Positions 7,932 to 16,261 are shown, counted from the stretch's first letter. The stretch is 52,167 nt of DNA from JABMPX01 sp964649795 (GCA_964649795.1 CAZYQY010000003.1:1-52167), one strand, 5' to 3'. Numbers and translations are program-made. The notes: generated by a model not told the origin, from the sequence alone.

Positions 7932-8628
7932 CTTTTTCTTCTTCTTCTTTTTGTCCTTGTTCAACTGTTTCTTCTTTATCTTCTTCTCCCTCATCTGTTT
8001 CTTTTTTCTCTTCTTCTATTTTTTCCACATCTTCAACTGGCACTTGTTCTAATTCTTCTAATTCTGCTTTGGTTCTTGGAGGGATAATTGAAGCTATTAC
8101 TTCTTCCGGATCAATTGTTATTTCTACTTTATCTGGTATTTTAAGGTCTTTAATATAAATATTATCATCAAAGGTTTTTAAAGAAGAAATATCTACTTCA
8201 ATATCATGGGGCAAATCCTGGGGCAAGGCTTTTATCTCAACTGCCTGAATGCTTTTAATCAAAACACCGTCTTCCCTTTCAATAGCTAATGATTTTCCTG
8301 TAAAAACTAAAGGGATTTCTGCTGTAATTGGCTCATCCATTTTAACTTGATAAAAATCAATATGAATAATTTTATTACTAACTACGTCTCTGGTTATATC
8401 ATGAATCAAAATTACCCTATCCTTTTTTTCATCAGATGCTAAATTCAGTTTAACTAAAGTGCTTTCTCCAGCTTCTTTATAGATTTCTTCAAAGTCATGC
8501 TCTTTAACTGAGAGAAGCAAGTTTTTTACTTTGCGGCCATATAAAATAGCCGGAATAAGGCCTTGGTTCCGGATTTTATTATTTTTACGGCCAGTTTCCT
8601 GCCGCAATTTAACTGGTAATTCTAACAT
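7924..8628 (-). CDS. rplY: 50S ribosomal protein L25 (long CTC type)
   Basis: A 234-residue protein: N-terminal 5S rRNA-binding L25 domain (residues about 1-90, with GLIPAILYGRKVKN), C-terminal TL5/CTC beta-domain (about 95-180), then a very acidic Glu/Lys/Asp tail of roughly 50 residues. Binding 5S rRNA in the central protuberance is the known role. The acidic tail is longer than usual. The start has no Shine-Dalgarno; the promoter at 8636-8664 places transcription start at, or 1 nt before, ATG 8628. The gene overlaps the transglycosylase gene by 8 nt. Confidence 0.93.
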   Translation of the reverse strand: MLELPVKLRQETGRKNNKIRNQGLIPAILYGRKVKNLLLSVKEHDFEEIYKEAGESTLVKLNLASDEKKDRVILIHDITRDVVSNKIIHIDFYQVKMDEPITAEIPLVFTGKSLAIEREDGVLIKSIQAVEIKALPQDLPHDIEVDISSLKTFDDNIYIKDLKIPDKVEITIDPEEVIASIIPPRTKAELEELEQVPVEDVEKIEEEKKETDEGEEDKEETVEQGQKEEEEKDE

Positions 8629-8635
8629 ATTAACT

Positions 8636-8664
8636 ATTCTAACTAAAAAAGCCTAAGAGGTCAA
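8636..8664 (-). promoter_or_regulatory. Promoter giving a leaderless rplY mRNA
   Basis: TTGACC (8659-8664), 17 nt, TAGAAT (8636-8641) on the minus strand. The -10 edge is 8 nt from the A of ATG 8628. The -35 box lies inside the loop of the terminator hairpin at 8645-8685. Confidence 0.7.
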
Positions 8665-8685
8665 CAGCTAATTAAAGGCCTTTTT
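8645..8685 (-). terminator. Probable terminator after ferredoxin
   Basis: On the minus strand AAAAAGGCCT pairs with AGGCTTTTTT (one bulge), ending in a T run. It separates the central-carbon operon from rplY. Confidence 0.55.
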
Positions 8686-8686
8686 C

Positions 8687-8875
8687 CTACTCCTCAACTT
8701 TAATAGCTTGGACTGGGCAGATATCAACAGCTTCCTGAATACATTGGTCAGTTGCTTCTTCTTTGCCTTGTTTAACACGAGCTTTGTTGTCATCATTTAT
8801 TTCAAAAACATCTGGGCAAGCTGCCATGCAGCTGCCACAACCAATACATTTTTCCTGGTCTATTTTAATTTTCAT
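8687..8875 (-). CDS. Ferredoxin, single [4Fe-4S]
   Basis: A 62-residue protein. CIGCGSCMAACPDVFEI supplies three cluster cysteines (CxxCxxC) and ICPVQAIKV the fourth; the two extra cysteines may form a disulfide, as in small Thermotoga-type ferredoxins. It is an electron carrier for a reductase or oxidoreductase not present here. ATG 8875 overlaps the aldolase stop by 11 nt, so the two are translationally coupled; an earlier in-frame start at 8905 lies deep inside the aldolase gene and is rejected. Its place at the end of a GAPDH/transketolase operon fits redox balancing (inference). Confidence 0.93.
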   Translation of the reverse strand: MKIKIDQEKCIGCGSCMAACPDVFEINDDNKARVKQGKEEATDQCIQEAVDICPVQAIKVEE

Positions 8876-9719
8876 TATTATTAAATAATTTAATTTTTCC
8901 CTCAACGACCTTTTGAACCGCTTTTATTACAGACGGCATAATTTTATAAGGAGTGGTTTGTTTTGGATTCTCTTCTAAAGATTTTTTAAGCGCTTGAATA
9001 TAGGCAATTCTTAATTCCGTATTAACATTAATCTTAGTTATCCCCAATTTAACTGCTTTTTTAATATCTTCTTCTGGAGTTCCAGAACCGCCATGCAAAA
9101 CCAAAAACGTCTTATCGCCTATTTGATTATTTATTTGTTCCAATCTATCTAAAAATAAATGAGGATTACTCTCTCCAGTAAAAATACCATGGATATTGCC
9201 AATAGCAACAGCTAAACTAGTAACACCTGTTTTTTCAATAAACTCCTCTGCTTGTTTTGGATTAGTTAAATCTTCTTCTTTAATTTCCACTGCTTCTTGC
9301 AAAGATGATTTTCCTCTTAAATAACCCATTTCTCCTTCAATGTTTTTAATGCCATTTGCCTTAGCCAAATCAACTACTTTTTTAGTCATTTCTATATTCT
9401 CTTCAAAACTTAATTCTGAACCATCAAATTGAATAGAATCATATCCAGATTCAATAGCCTCTTTAATAACTTCTAATGATTTGCCATGGTCTAAATGTAA
9501 AAATATTGGCAAATTGCTTTCTTCCTTGTACGCATTAATCAATGCCCTAATTTGCTTTTTGCCAATAAACTTACTCTCTCCTTGAGAAGTGGCAATAATA
9601 ACCGGGCTTTTTAATCCTTGGGCTGCCTGAATAATCGCTTTAAGCTGTTCTAAATTAGAAACATTAAAAGCGCCTATAGCGTATTTATTTTCTTTTGCTT
9701 TTTTGAAAATCTCTAACAT
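8865..9719 (-). CDS. fba: Class II fructose-1,6-bisphosphate aldolase
   Basis: A 284-residue TIM-barrel enzyme, metal dependent. It shows AIGAFNVSNLEQL near 15-27, HLDHGKS (catalytic Asp and zinc His), GEMGYLRG, a second zinc His in GNIHGIF and the phosphate-binding HGGSGTP. It reversibly cleaves fructose 1,6-bisphosphate to triose phosphates; ketose-bisphosphate relatives such as tagatose-bisphosphate aldolase are hard to exclude. An upstream in-frame start at 9785 lies in a hairpin repeat and is rejected in favour of ATG 9719. The 226 nt upstream are filled by repeat elements. Confidence 0.9.
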   Translation of the reverse strand: MLEIFKKAKENKYAIGAFNVSNLEQLKAIIQAAQGLKSPVIIATSQGESKFIGKKQIRALINAYKEESNLPIFLHLDHGKSLEVIKEAIESGYDSIQFDGSELSFEENIEMTKKVVDLAKANGIKNIEGEMGYLRGKSSLQEAVEIKEEDLTNPKQAEEFIEKTGVTSLAVAIGNIHGIFTGESNPHLFLDRLEQINNQIGDKTFLVLHGGSGTPEEDIKKAVKLGITKINVNTELRIAYIQALKKSLEENPKQTTPYKIMPSVIKAVQKVVEGKIKLFNNNEN

Positions 9720-9748
9720 GATTCTAATATTGTAACTTGAAATTTTGA

Positions 9749-9810
9749 CAGGTTTGATCTCGAAAGTAGTGATCTTGCGAAGCAAGGTCGCGCTTGAGAG
9801 GTCGAATCTG
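9749..9810. repeat. Imperfect long hairpin, GC-rich
   Basis: CAGGTTTGATCTC and GAGAGGTCGAATCTG pair with G-T wobbles around an inner stem GATCTTGC-GAA-GCAAGGTC. It is more GC-rich than its surroundings and lies upstream of fba. Confidence 0.55.
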
Positions 9811-9833
9811 GAGAAATAAATGTCTTTTATTCC

Positions 9834-9902
9834 AAGCCACGCCTTGACAAGTACATCCTTCCGTTCTACGAACGTAAGAATGTAGCTCTCAAGGCACGGC
9901 TT
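9834..9902. repeat. Palindromic element, TACATCCTT type, copy 1
   Basis: Outer arms AAGCCACGCCTTG and CAAGGCACGGCTT; inner arms TACATCCTT and AAGAATGTA; tip CGTTC-TAC-GAACG. The inner TACATCCTT...AAGAATGTA core recurs in the element at 23721-23827. Confidence 0.65.
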
Positions 9903-9908
9903 GTTATT

Positions 9909-9943
9909 GTTTGCAAAGGTTGTATGTTTTCAGGCACGGCCCT
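9909..9943. repeat. Half copy of the 60-nt palindrome
   Basis: TTTGCAAAGG followed by TTGTATGTTTTCAGGCACGG matches one arm of the 60-nt palindromes at 11204-11263 and 34610-34669. The other arm is replaced by the neighbouring element. It sits directly after the stop of the 416-residue protein. Confidence 0.65.
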
Positions 9944-9945
9944 TA

Positions 9946-11196
9946 TTAAAGGCTAACATACCCCTTATCCAAATTTTCCATCATTAATTTATCTAACATT
10001 TCTTCTCCCATATATTCAATAAAAATTTTATTCCAAAGTGCTTCCTGCTGATGATAAAGATACCTGGATTCAAAATCTTTTTGCTGAAGCAAAGAAATAC
10101 CATTATCAAATAAATCAAAACTTATTAAATCTTCTTGGCCTGAACTATTAGAAAAATATTCAGATAAAACATCAGAATCCCGCCAAAAATCAAATCCTGA
10201 ACCAGGGAACTGCTGACTAAATTTATCAATGCATATGGCCGCTTTGGTATAATGCCAGGCCTCGGGACTAATATGCGGTTCAAATAATCTGGAGTCGTCA
10301 GCATTTTTCTTAGCCAAGTAGGCAGGCATCATGCGCCAGCTCATTTTTTCATTATTAGGCAAAGGAAAATCGCTTACATGAACCCTTAGTGCTTCTGTCA
10401 TTTTTTGAACAAAATTGTCTTGTTCGCTATACATTTCAAAAAGACGCGCGTGCCAATAAACTTCGTAAGTATAATGAAGAGTCATAAAAAAGCAATATAG
10501 AGCTTCATTAGTATGACTTTTAATAACAGGGATAATAAAAACAACGCCGACTTCTTTTAAATGGCTCATATGATGAAATTTTTTCTCTAAAAATTCCTGT
10601 CCTTTGCCTGACCATTTTTCAGGCAAAACCATTATTTTTATCGGCCTTTTTTCAAAATCTTCTCTTGTTAAATATCCATAAGATTGGAAAAAAATATTAT
10701 TAAGCCAATTACTGTCTTCAGCAAAACGCAAAGCGCAAAAAAGTTCAAAAACATTCTCTTTTTTTAGCATTTCATCAATATCATTTCCGTATCCTAGAAT
10801 TTCCATAATATTCTTTGGAGGATTTGATCTGAATAATTCTTTTATTTTCTCCTCTTTAAGGAAAAAACCTGATAAATTTCCTGTTAATTCTTTTATTGTA
10901 TTAATTAGATCCTGGGAACCAGCTGCTGTAGAAAAATTCAATTGATGAAAATGGCTGGAAAGAGATTGATCGCTTTGTTTTGCCTTGGCAATTAACGCTT
11001 CATAAATATCCTTTGCTTTTGAACTTCTGTTTAATCCTAATTTTTCTAATTTTTGATTAATTTTATTATCGTTTTCTTGAATAATTTTTTCAATTATTCC
11101 TTGTTTACCAGTAATTCTTTGCATTTTCTTTTCCAAATCCAAAACAACCTTTTCAGGAGTTCTTAATAATTTAGCTAATTTTTCAAATGGATTCAT
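9946..11196 (-). CDS. Conserved-looking protein of unknown function in the sugar-phosphate operon
   Basis: A 416-residue soluble protein with no family I can name. The N-terminal third is helical and Lys/Glu rich (MNPFEKLAKLLRTPEKVVLDL). The central and C-terminal parts are richer in aromatics, with KIMVLPEKWSGKGQEF, an HHMSHLKEVGVVFIIPV stretch and MTLHYTYEVYWHARLFEMY. No signal peptide, membrane segment or Cys motif. ATG 11196 is preferred over a TTG at 11205. The start abuts one palindromic element and the stop abuts another, so its flanks seem rewritten by insertions; no Shine-Dalgarno is visible. Its place between a PfkB kinase and aldolase suggests a link to sugar-phosphate metabolism, but this is context only. 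Confidence 0.72.
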   Translation of the reverse strand: MNPFEKLAKLLRTPEKVVLDLEKKMQRITGKQGIIEKIIQENDNKINQKLEKLGLNRSSKAKDIYEALIAKAKQSDQSLSSHFHQLNFSTAAGSQDLINTIKELTGNLSGFFLKEEKIKELFRSNPPKNIMEILGYGNDIDEMLKKENVFELFCALRFAEDSNWLNNIFFQSYGYLTREDFEKRPIKIMVLPEKWSGKGQEFLEKKFHHMSHLKEVGVVFIIPVIKSHTNEALYCFFMTLHYTYEVYWHARLFEMYSEQDNFVQKMTEALRVHVSDFPLPNNEKMSWRMMPAYLAKKNADDSRLFEPHISPEAWHYTKAAICIDKFSQQFPGSGFDFWRDSDVLSEYFSNSSGQEDLISFDLFDNGISLLQQKDFESRYLYHQQEALWNKIFIEYMGEEMLDKLMMENLDKGYVSL

Positions 11197-11203
11197 GTTG
11201 TAC

Positions 11204-11263
11204 AAGGCCGTGCTTTAAAACATACAATCTTTGCAAAGGTTGTATGTTTTAAAGCACGGCCTT
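11204..11263. repeat. 60-nt palindromic element (copy A)
   Basis: AAGGCCGTGCTTTAAAACAT ... ATGTTTTAAAGCACGGCCTT around a TTTGCAAA centre at 11233/11234; only one G-T mismatch. It lies between the pfkB-type gene and the unknown protein. On the minus strand it supplies the last codons (Ala-Val-Leu) and stop codon of the kinase. Confidence 0.85.
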
Positions 11264-12238
11264 TATCACCTTCACCTTTTCCCATTCGCCCCATTCGCCT
11301 TTTTTGAGCAAGCCATTAGTAGCGCCCATTTTCTGCAAACAAGATGTGGCATTAGCTGTGCCTAATTGAATTGCATGAGCAATGTCTTTTTTCCCAATAT
11401 ATCCGGATACAAAAGCAGAACCAAATGAATCCCCTGCTCCTGTTCTGTCAACTAATCCAGATTCTGGAATGCCAGCAGAGTATAAGTTTTTGCCGTCAGA
11501 AACAGTTACGCCATGTGAGCCTTTATTCATTACAACAATCCCATCAACCCATTCATCTAATTTCTGAAAAATTTCTTTTTCTTTATTAAAATCTATTCCA
11601 GTTAATTTAGACGATTCTTCTTGATTAAGGATTAAAATATCAATCTTATTAAGCGCTGATTTAAGAATTTCTGTATGTTCCAATGTTTTAAGGCTGCCAG
11701 CTGGATTAGAAGCTACTTTAATATTATTTTTATTGGCAAAATCAATTAAAGGCACAAGCATTTGATGGCTTTTCCCTGATAAAGAACCAATGTATAACCA
11801 ATTTGCCTTAAGCTTATCAAAAGGAATATCTTTTTCAGTCAGTTCATGGCAAGCTCCATATCTTTCTAAAATGCTTCTGCCTGCTTCAGGCAAGGAAAGA
11901 ATTACTGAAAAAGCAGTTGGAAATTCATTTGATTCCTTCATTAAATCCAAAGAAACATTATGTTTTTTTAATTCTTTTTTAATTTCCTGTCCAAAAGCAT
12001 CTTTGCCAATCATGCCGTAATAAGCAGTCTTTAAACCCTGTTCAGCAAAACTAGCCGCGCTATTAGTTCCGCATCCTCCCATAGCAAAAAGCACATCATC
12101 CATACGCATTTTTGAGCCCAAAGGGACACAAAGCCCTTTTTTAGTAGCAAACTTTTCATTTTCAACTACCTGTAATTTTCTGCTGCTCATAAAAACATCC
12201 TGGGTAGCTGAACCAAAAGTTATAATATCATAATTCAT
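11249..12238 (-). CDS. PfkB/ribokinase-family carbohydrate kinase
   Basis: A 329-residue sugar kinase: substrate region GGCGTNSAASFAEQG near the N-terminus, and the family signature TGAGDSFGSAF with catalytic base Asp270 and its anion hole. Known family substrates include ribose, adenosine, fructose and fructose 6-phosphate; which applies here is open. With no phosphofructokinase in the operon, it could supply that step (speculative). An earlier TTG in frame at 12325 would translate the repeat at 12247-12346 and is rejected; ATG 12238 gives the family start MNYDIITFGS. The C-terminus is closed by palindrome copy A. Confidence 0.87.
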   Translation of the reverse strand: MNYDIITFGSATQDVFMSSRKLQVVENEKFATKKGLCVPLGSKMRMDDVLFAMGGCGTNSAASFAEQGLKTAYYGMIGKDAFGQEIKKELKKHNVSLDLMKESNEFPTAFSVILSLPEAGRSILERYGACHELTEKDIPFDKLKANWLYIGSLSGKSHQMLVPLIDFANKNNIKVASNPAGSLKTLEHTEILKSALNKIDILILNQEESSKLTGIDFNKEKEIFQKLDEWVDGIVVMNKGSHGVTVSDGKNLYSAGIPESGLVDRTGAGDSFGSAFVSGYIGKKDIAHAIQLGTANATSCLQKMGATNGLLKKGEWGEWEKVKVIKAVL

Positions 12239-12246
12239 ATTAAACA

Positions 12247-12346
12247 ATTGCGAAAAAGACAATTTTTTGAATCGTAGGTGTGGGCGCGCGCCCGAGCAAA
12301 GCGAGGGTAGGGATAAGCGATTCAAAAAAATTCGTCTTTGAGCAAT
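12247..12346. repeat. GAATCG/GGGCGCGCGCCC hairpin element, copy 1
   Basis: Core from TTTTTTGAATCG to CGATTCAAAAAA holds GTAGGTGTGGGCGCGCGCCC, CGAGCAAAGCGAGGG and AGGGATAAG. It is very GC-rich in an AT-rich genome. Flanking arms ATTGC..AAAGAC and GTCTTT..GCAAT extend the stem. A near-identical core lies at 39716-39814. It separates the transketolase and kinase genes. Confidence 0.8.
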
Positions 12347-12363
12347 AGTTCGAGCAATAGCTT

Positions 12364-13338
12364 TTATCCTTTCCTCTTGATAACTCTTATAACCGCCTCT
12401 TTAATATTTTTTGCAACCAAACCAAATTCTTTCATTAATTCTTCTGGCTCGCCGGATTCGCCAAAGCGATTTTGAATTCCTATCATTTCTATAGGCACTG
12501 GTTCGTTTTTAGACAAAACCTCTGCTATGGCGCTGCCTAATCCGCCCATTACTTGATGATCTTCGCCAGTAACAATAGCTCCTGTTTGTTCTGCTGCTTT
12601 TATAATTTCTTCTTCATCAATCGGCTTAATTGTATGATTATTAATTACCCGAACACTAATTCCCTGTTCAGATAATTCTTCAGCAGCTAATAATGCTTCA
12701 TAAACAATCGGACCGCAAGCAATTATACTTGCATCTTTGCCTTTGCGAAGAACTTCTGCCTGGCCAATTCTAAAGGGCGTTCTTTTAGTAGTAAAAACTG
12801 GGGTAGGTTCCCGGGCAAATCTTAAATAAACAGGTCCTTTCATTCTCCCGGCAGCAAGAGTTGCTTTCTGCGTCTCAATCGCATCACAAGGCGCCAGAAC
12901 TGTCATATTGGGCAAACAGCGCGTTAGAGCAATATCTTCTAATCCCTGATGAGTTGCTCCATCTCCGCCCACAGAGACACCAGCATGAGCTCCTGTCATT
13001 TTTACATTAACATTGTTATATGCAACTGATATTCTAATTTGATCCCAGTTTCGGCCAGGACAGAATACAGAATAAGTTGAAACAAATGGGACTTTGTTCG
13101 TAAGAGCCAGACCAGTTGCCACGCCAATCATATTTTGTTCAGCGACACCGCACTGAATAAATCTTTCAGGAAATTCATCTTGAAACCAATTACAGCGCGT
13201 AGAACTAGTCAAATCAGCTCCTAAAACAATTATATCTTTATTTTCTTTGCCTAGCTCAACTAAACCCAGTCCATAACCATCACGGGTTGGCTTTCGCTCT
13301 AATTTTTCTTTTTGATATAGGTTTTTTGCTAAAATCAT
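12364..13338 (-). CDS. Transketolase, C-terminal subunit
   Basis: A 324-residue protein carrying the pyrimidine-binding (PYR) and C-terminal transketolase domains. Glu68 in GVAEQNM is the residue that activates thiamine diphosphate; the C-terminal domain includes KPIDEEEI and GGLGSAIAEVL. It forms a complex with the separately encoded N-terminal half just upstream (5-nt gap), as in archaea and many CPR bacteria, transferring two-carbon units between sugar phosphates in the non-oxidative pentose phosphate pathway. No truncation seen. Confidence 0.93.
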   Translation of the reverse strand: MILAKNLYQKEKLERKPTRDGYGLGLVELGKENKDIIVLGADLTSSTRCNWFQDEFPERFIQCGVAEQNMIGVATGLALTNKVPFVSTYSVFCPGRNWDQIRISVAYNNVNVKMTGAHAGVSVGGDGATHQGLEDIALTRCLPNMTVLAPCDAIETQKATLAAGRMKGPVYLRFAREPTPVFTTKRTPFRIGQAEVLRKGKDASIIACGPIVYEALLAAEELSEQGISVRVINNHTIKPIDEEEIIKAAEQTGAIVTGEDHQVMGGLGSAIAEVLSKNEPVPIEMIGIQNRFGESGEPEELMKEFGLVAKNIKEAVIRVIKRKG

Positions 13339-13343
13339 AAAAT

Positions 13344-14192
13344 TTATTCGCTTTCGCTTTTAATCCTATTGCCTAAAGTTCTTAATTCATCCAAAGCTTT
13401 TTTTGCTTCTTCTTTATTCGGCGTTTTCCCATGCCAGGAATACTTCCATTCAATGAAATCAACTCCCTTACCAGGAATAGTATGGGCAATAATTAAACTT
13501 GGTTTTTCAAAAATTGCCTTTGATTTATTGCAAGCGTCAATAATCTCCTCCATATTATGACCATCAACATCCATTACATGCCAGCCAAATGCTTCATATT
13601 TATCTCTTAATGGCTCCAATGGCATTACATCTTCTGTATAGCCGTCAATTTGAATGTTATTCCTATCCATAATTTGAGTAATGTTAAACAACTTATATTT
13701 GCCAGCAAACATAGCTGCTTCCCACATAGAACCTTCATCATGCTCGCCATCTGAAGTAAGCGCCCAAACCCAATTATCTTTTTTGTCAATCTTCGCAAAG
13801 TTATAAGCCATACCGCAGGCAATTGGCAGGCCTTGAGCCAAAGAACCGCCGGATGTTTCTATGCCTGGCACGCTTTGCCTATAAGGATGCCCTTGTAAAA
13901 TGCTGCCTAATTTACGCAAGGTCTTAAGTTCTTTTTTATCAAAATAACCAGCATGCGCTAGAACAGCATACCAGGCCGGACAAGTATGAGCATTGGATAA
14001 AACAACTCTATCTCTTTCTTTCCATTCTGGTTTCTTAGGATTATATTTAACTATATTGCCAAAGTATAAAGCAGTAAAGACATCAACCAGACCTAAAGAT
14101 CCGGCTGAATGGCCTGATTTAGCTTCAGTGAGCATATCAACTAAATCTTTTCTTATATCATTAGCTTTTTTTTCTAATTCTTTAATGGTCAT
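13344..14192 (-). CDS. Transketolase, N-terminal subunit
   Basis: A 282-residue thiamine-diphosphate-binding half. It has GHSAGSLGLVDVFTALYF near 27-44, the metal/ThDP motif SDGEHDEGSMWEAAMFA followed by the closing DRNNIQ, and HTIPGKGVDF. It supplies the cofactor-binding (PP) face for the C-terminal subunit. The gene overlaps rpe by 11 nt, so the enzymes of this pathway are made in coupled order. Confidence 0.93.
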   Translation of the reverse strand: MTIKELEKKANDIRKDLVDMLTEAKSGHSAGSLGLVDVFTALYFGNIVKYNPKKPEWKERDRVVLSNAHTCPAWYAVLAHAGYFDKKELKTLRKLGSILQGHPYRQSVPGIETSGGSLAQGLPIACGMAYNFAKIDKKDNWVWALTSDGEHDEGSMWEAAMFAGKYKLFNITQIMDRNNIQIDGYTEDVMPLEPLRDKYEAFGWHVMDVDGHNMEEIIDACNKSKAIFEKPSLIIAHTIPGKGVDFIEWKYSWHGKTPNKEEAKKALDELRTLGNRIKSESE

Positions 14193-14814
14193 TTTTTAAA
14201 TCTTCAATTGTTTTTTTGATGTTATCGCTTTTAAAAATTGCGCTGCCAACAGCTAAGATATTAGCTCCGGCTTGAATTGCCATGGGGCCTGTTTCTAAGT
14301 TTATCCCTCCATCTACTTCAATATCAATTTCCTGATATTTCTTCCGCAGTTGTCTAATTTTCTCTAAATGTTCTTGTAAAAAGTCTTGATCACTCCAGCC
14401 CGGATTAACCGTCATTACTGTAATTAAATCAAGTTGTTTAATAAATGTATCAACTACTTTAATATGGGTTTCTGGATTAATTGCCAAACCAATTTCTAAG
14501 CCAGCTTTTTTTACTTTTTTAATAATCTCCTTGTGTTTTTCAGTTGAACTGTAGTGGAAAATAATTCTATCTACGCCTGAATTAATCCAATCATCAATAA
14601 TTAATTCTGGATTTTTAATTAATAAATGAGCTTCTAATTTTAGATTAGTTTTCAATTCCTTTAAATCGTCCGGGCTATTCCAAGTTGTATTATCAACAAA
14701 CTGACCATCCATTATGTCCAATTGAACCCAATCAACATACAGTTCTACTTTTTTAACTTTCTCCTGTAATTCCTGAAAATCTTTAGCAATAATAGCAGGA
14801 ATAATTTTAATCAT
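14182..14814 (-). CDS. rpe: Ribulose-phosphate 3-epimerase
   Basis: A 210-residue TIM barrel that interconverts ribulose 5-phosphate and xylulose 5-phosphate. Diagnostic stretches are QLDIMDGQFV, EAHLLIKNP (metal ligands), MTVNPGWSDQ and the phosphate-binding DGGIN...GANILAVGSAIF. Length is typical. It overlaps transketolase N by 11 nt and touches rpiB by a few bases at its start. Confidence 0.95.
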   Translation of the reverse strand: MIKIIPAIIAKDFQELQEKVKKVELYVDWVQLDIMDGQFVDNTTWNSPDDLKELKTNLKLEAHLLIKNPELIIDDWINSGVDRIIFHYSSTEKHKEIIKKVKKAGLEIGLAINPETHIKVVDTFIKQLDLITVMTVNPGWSDQDFLQEHLEKIRQLRKKYQEIDIEVDGGINLETGPMAIQAGANILAVGSAIFKSDNIKKTIEDLKNDH

Positions 14815-15248
14815 TATTCTATCTCCTCAATTTTTTTTAATCTCCTTACATGCCTTTCGTCATTGCTGAAATCTGTTTCCAGCCAGGTTCTGACAATTTT
14901 TTTGGCAGTTTCTGAATCTATTATTTTACTGCCCAAACAAAGAATATTAGCGTCATTATGCTCTCTTGACTGCAAAGCAGTAAAATCATCCCAGCAAACA
15001 GCAGCCCGAATACCCTTTATTTTATTAGCTGCCATAGCCATTCCAAACCCAGTAGCGCAAATTAAAATTCCTTTTTCATTGGTTTCAATTACTTTTTCAG
15101 CTATTTTCAAGGCAAAATCAGGATAATCATCTTCTGATTCTAAAACTTTATTGCCTAAATCTTCATATTCATACCCTAATTCCTCAAGATATTTTTTGAG
15201 TTCCTCTTTTAGATTAAAACCAGCATGGTCAGCTCCTAAATAAATCAT
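14814..15248 (-). CDS. rpiB: Ribose-5-phosphate isomerase B
   Basis: A 144-residue RpiB/LacAB family protein. It has GADHAGFNLKEEL at 5-17, catalytic Cys64 in ILICATGFGM (usual form CGTG, here CATG) and the REHNDANILCLGSK block. It interconverts ribose 5-phosphate and ribulose 5-phosphate. It overlaps gap by 4 nt and rpe by 1-3 nt. Confidence 0.95.
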   Translation of the reverse strand: MIYLGADHAGFNLKEELKKYLEELGYEYEDLGNKVLESEDDYPDFALKIAEKVIETNEKGILICATGFGMAMAANKIKGIRAAVCWDDFTALQSREHNDANILCLGSKIIDSETAKKIVRTWLETDFSNDERHVRRLKKIEEIE

Positions 15249-16255
15249 AGTTTTTTGCCTATAAATTCGGCTAATTCGGCTAATCTACAAGCATAACCAT
15301 ATTCATTATCATACCAGGCCAAAATTTTAATTAAATTTCCTCCCTGAACCATAGTTGAAGCAGTATCAATAATTGAAGAAAAAGAATTACCCTTGTAGTC
15401 AGCAGAAACTAATAAATTATCTTCAGTATCTAAAATTCCCTTAAAATTATCTTGTTCTGATGCTTTTTTAAAAATAGAATTGACTTCTTTAACTGTTGTT
15501 TCTTTTTTAACCTTGGTTACAAAATCAATCAAAGAAACAACTGGACTCGGAATCCTAACAGCTAAACCATTAATTTTGCCTTTTAATTCAGGGATGGTTT
15601 TTATTACAGCGATAACTGCTCCAGTAGTAGTAGGCACCATTGATAAGGCTGCTGAACGTGCTCTACGCAGGTCTTTATGAGGAGAATCAAGTAATCTTTG
15701 GTCATTTGTATAACTGTGAATTGTTGTCATTAAACCAGATTCTATCTCAAATTCTTTATGGATAATACTAGCTACTGGCGCTAAACAATTAGTTGTGCAT
15801 GAGGCCATTGAAACAATATTATCCTTTTTATTATCATATTTTTCCTGATTAACACCTAAAATAAAATGAGAAATTTCTGGACTTTTAGAAGGCGCTGAAA
15901 TAATTACTTTCTTAGCTCCTGCTTCTAAATGTTTCTTTGCGCCTTCAAAGTTTCTGAAAAAACCAGTGCATTCCAAAACAACATCTATGCCTAATTCTTC
16001 CCATGGTAAATTAGCCGGATCTTTCTCAGATAAGCATTTAATTTTTGTCCCGTTAATAATTAAATGCTTGCCATCGCTTTTAATCCCTTTATCATAAATA
16101 CCATAAGCAGAATCATACTTCAAAAGATGAGCCAGTGTTTTAGTGTCAGTTAAGTCATTAATAGCCTTTACTTCTAAATCTGGATGTTTTTCAAAAATTC
16201 TTCTAAGAGTTGGCCGGCCAATGCGGCCAAAACCATTTATTGCTATTTTTGTCAT
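15245..16255 (-). CDS. gap: Glyceraldehyde-3-phosphate dehydrogenase
   Basis: A 336-residue full-length GAPDH. The Rossmann motif INGFGRIGR lies at 6-14; Asp34 in AINDLTD favours NAD over NADP; catalytic Cys153 sits in ASCTTNCLAP; the C-terminal WYDNEYGYACR is intact. It oxidises glyceraldehyde 3-phosphate to 1,3-bisphosphoglycerate. First large gene after glutaredoxin, 6 nt downstream of it, heading the run gap-rpiB-rpe-tkt-tkt. Confidence 0.97.
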   Translation of the reverse strand: MTKIAINGFGRIGRPTLRRIFEKHPDLEVKAINDLTDTKTLAHLLKYDSAYGIYDKGIKSDGKHLIINGTKIKCLSEKDPANLPWEELGIDVVLECTGFFRNFEGAKKHLEAGAKKVIISAPSKSPEISHFILGVNQEKYDNKKDNIVSMASCTTNCLAPVASIIHKEFEIESGLMTTIHSYTNDQRLLDSPHKDLRRARSAALSMVPTTTGAVIAVIKTIPELKGKINGLAVRIPSPVVSLIDFVTKVKKETTVKEVNSIFKKASEQDNFKGILDTEDNLLVSADYKGNSFSSIIDTASTMVQGGNLIKILAWYDNEYGYACRLAELAEFIGKKL

Positions 16256-16261
16256 AATTTT

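Noticed and set aside
7931..7994. Poly-Lys N-terminal extension of the transglycosylase
   Set aside because: It is the alternate-frame reading of the GA-rich L25 tail; ATG 7931 overlapping the rplY stop gives a normal signal segment.
12239..12325. N-terminal extension of the PfkB kinase from a TTG
   Set aside because: It would translate the hairpin element; ATG 12238 gives the normal family start.
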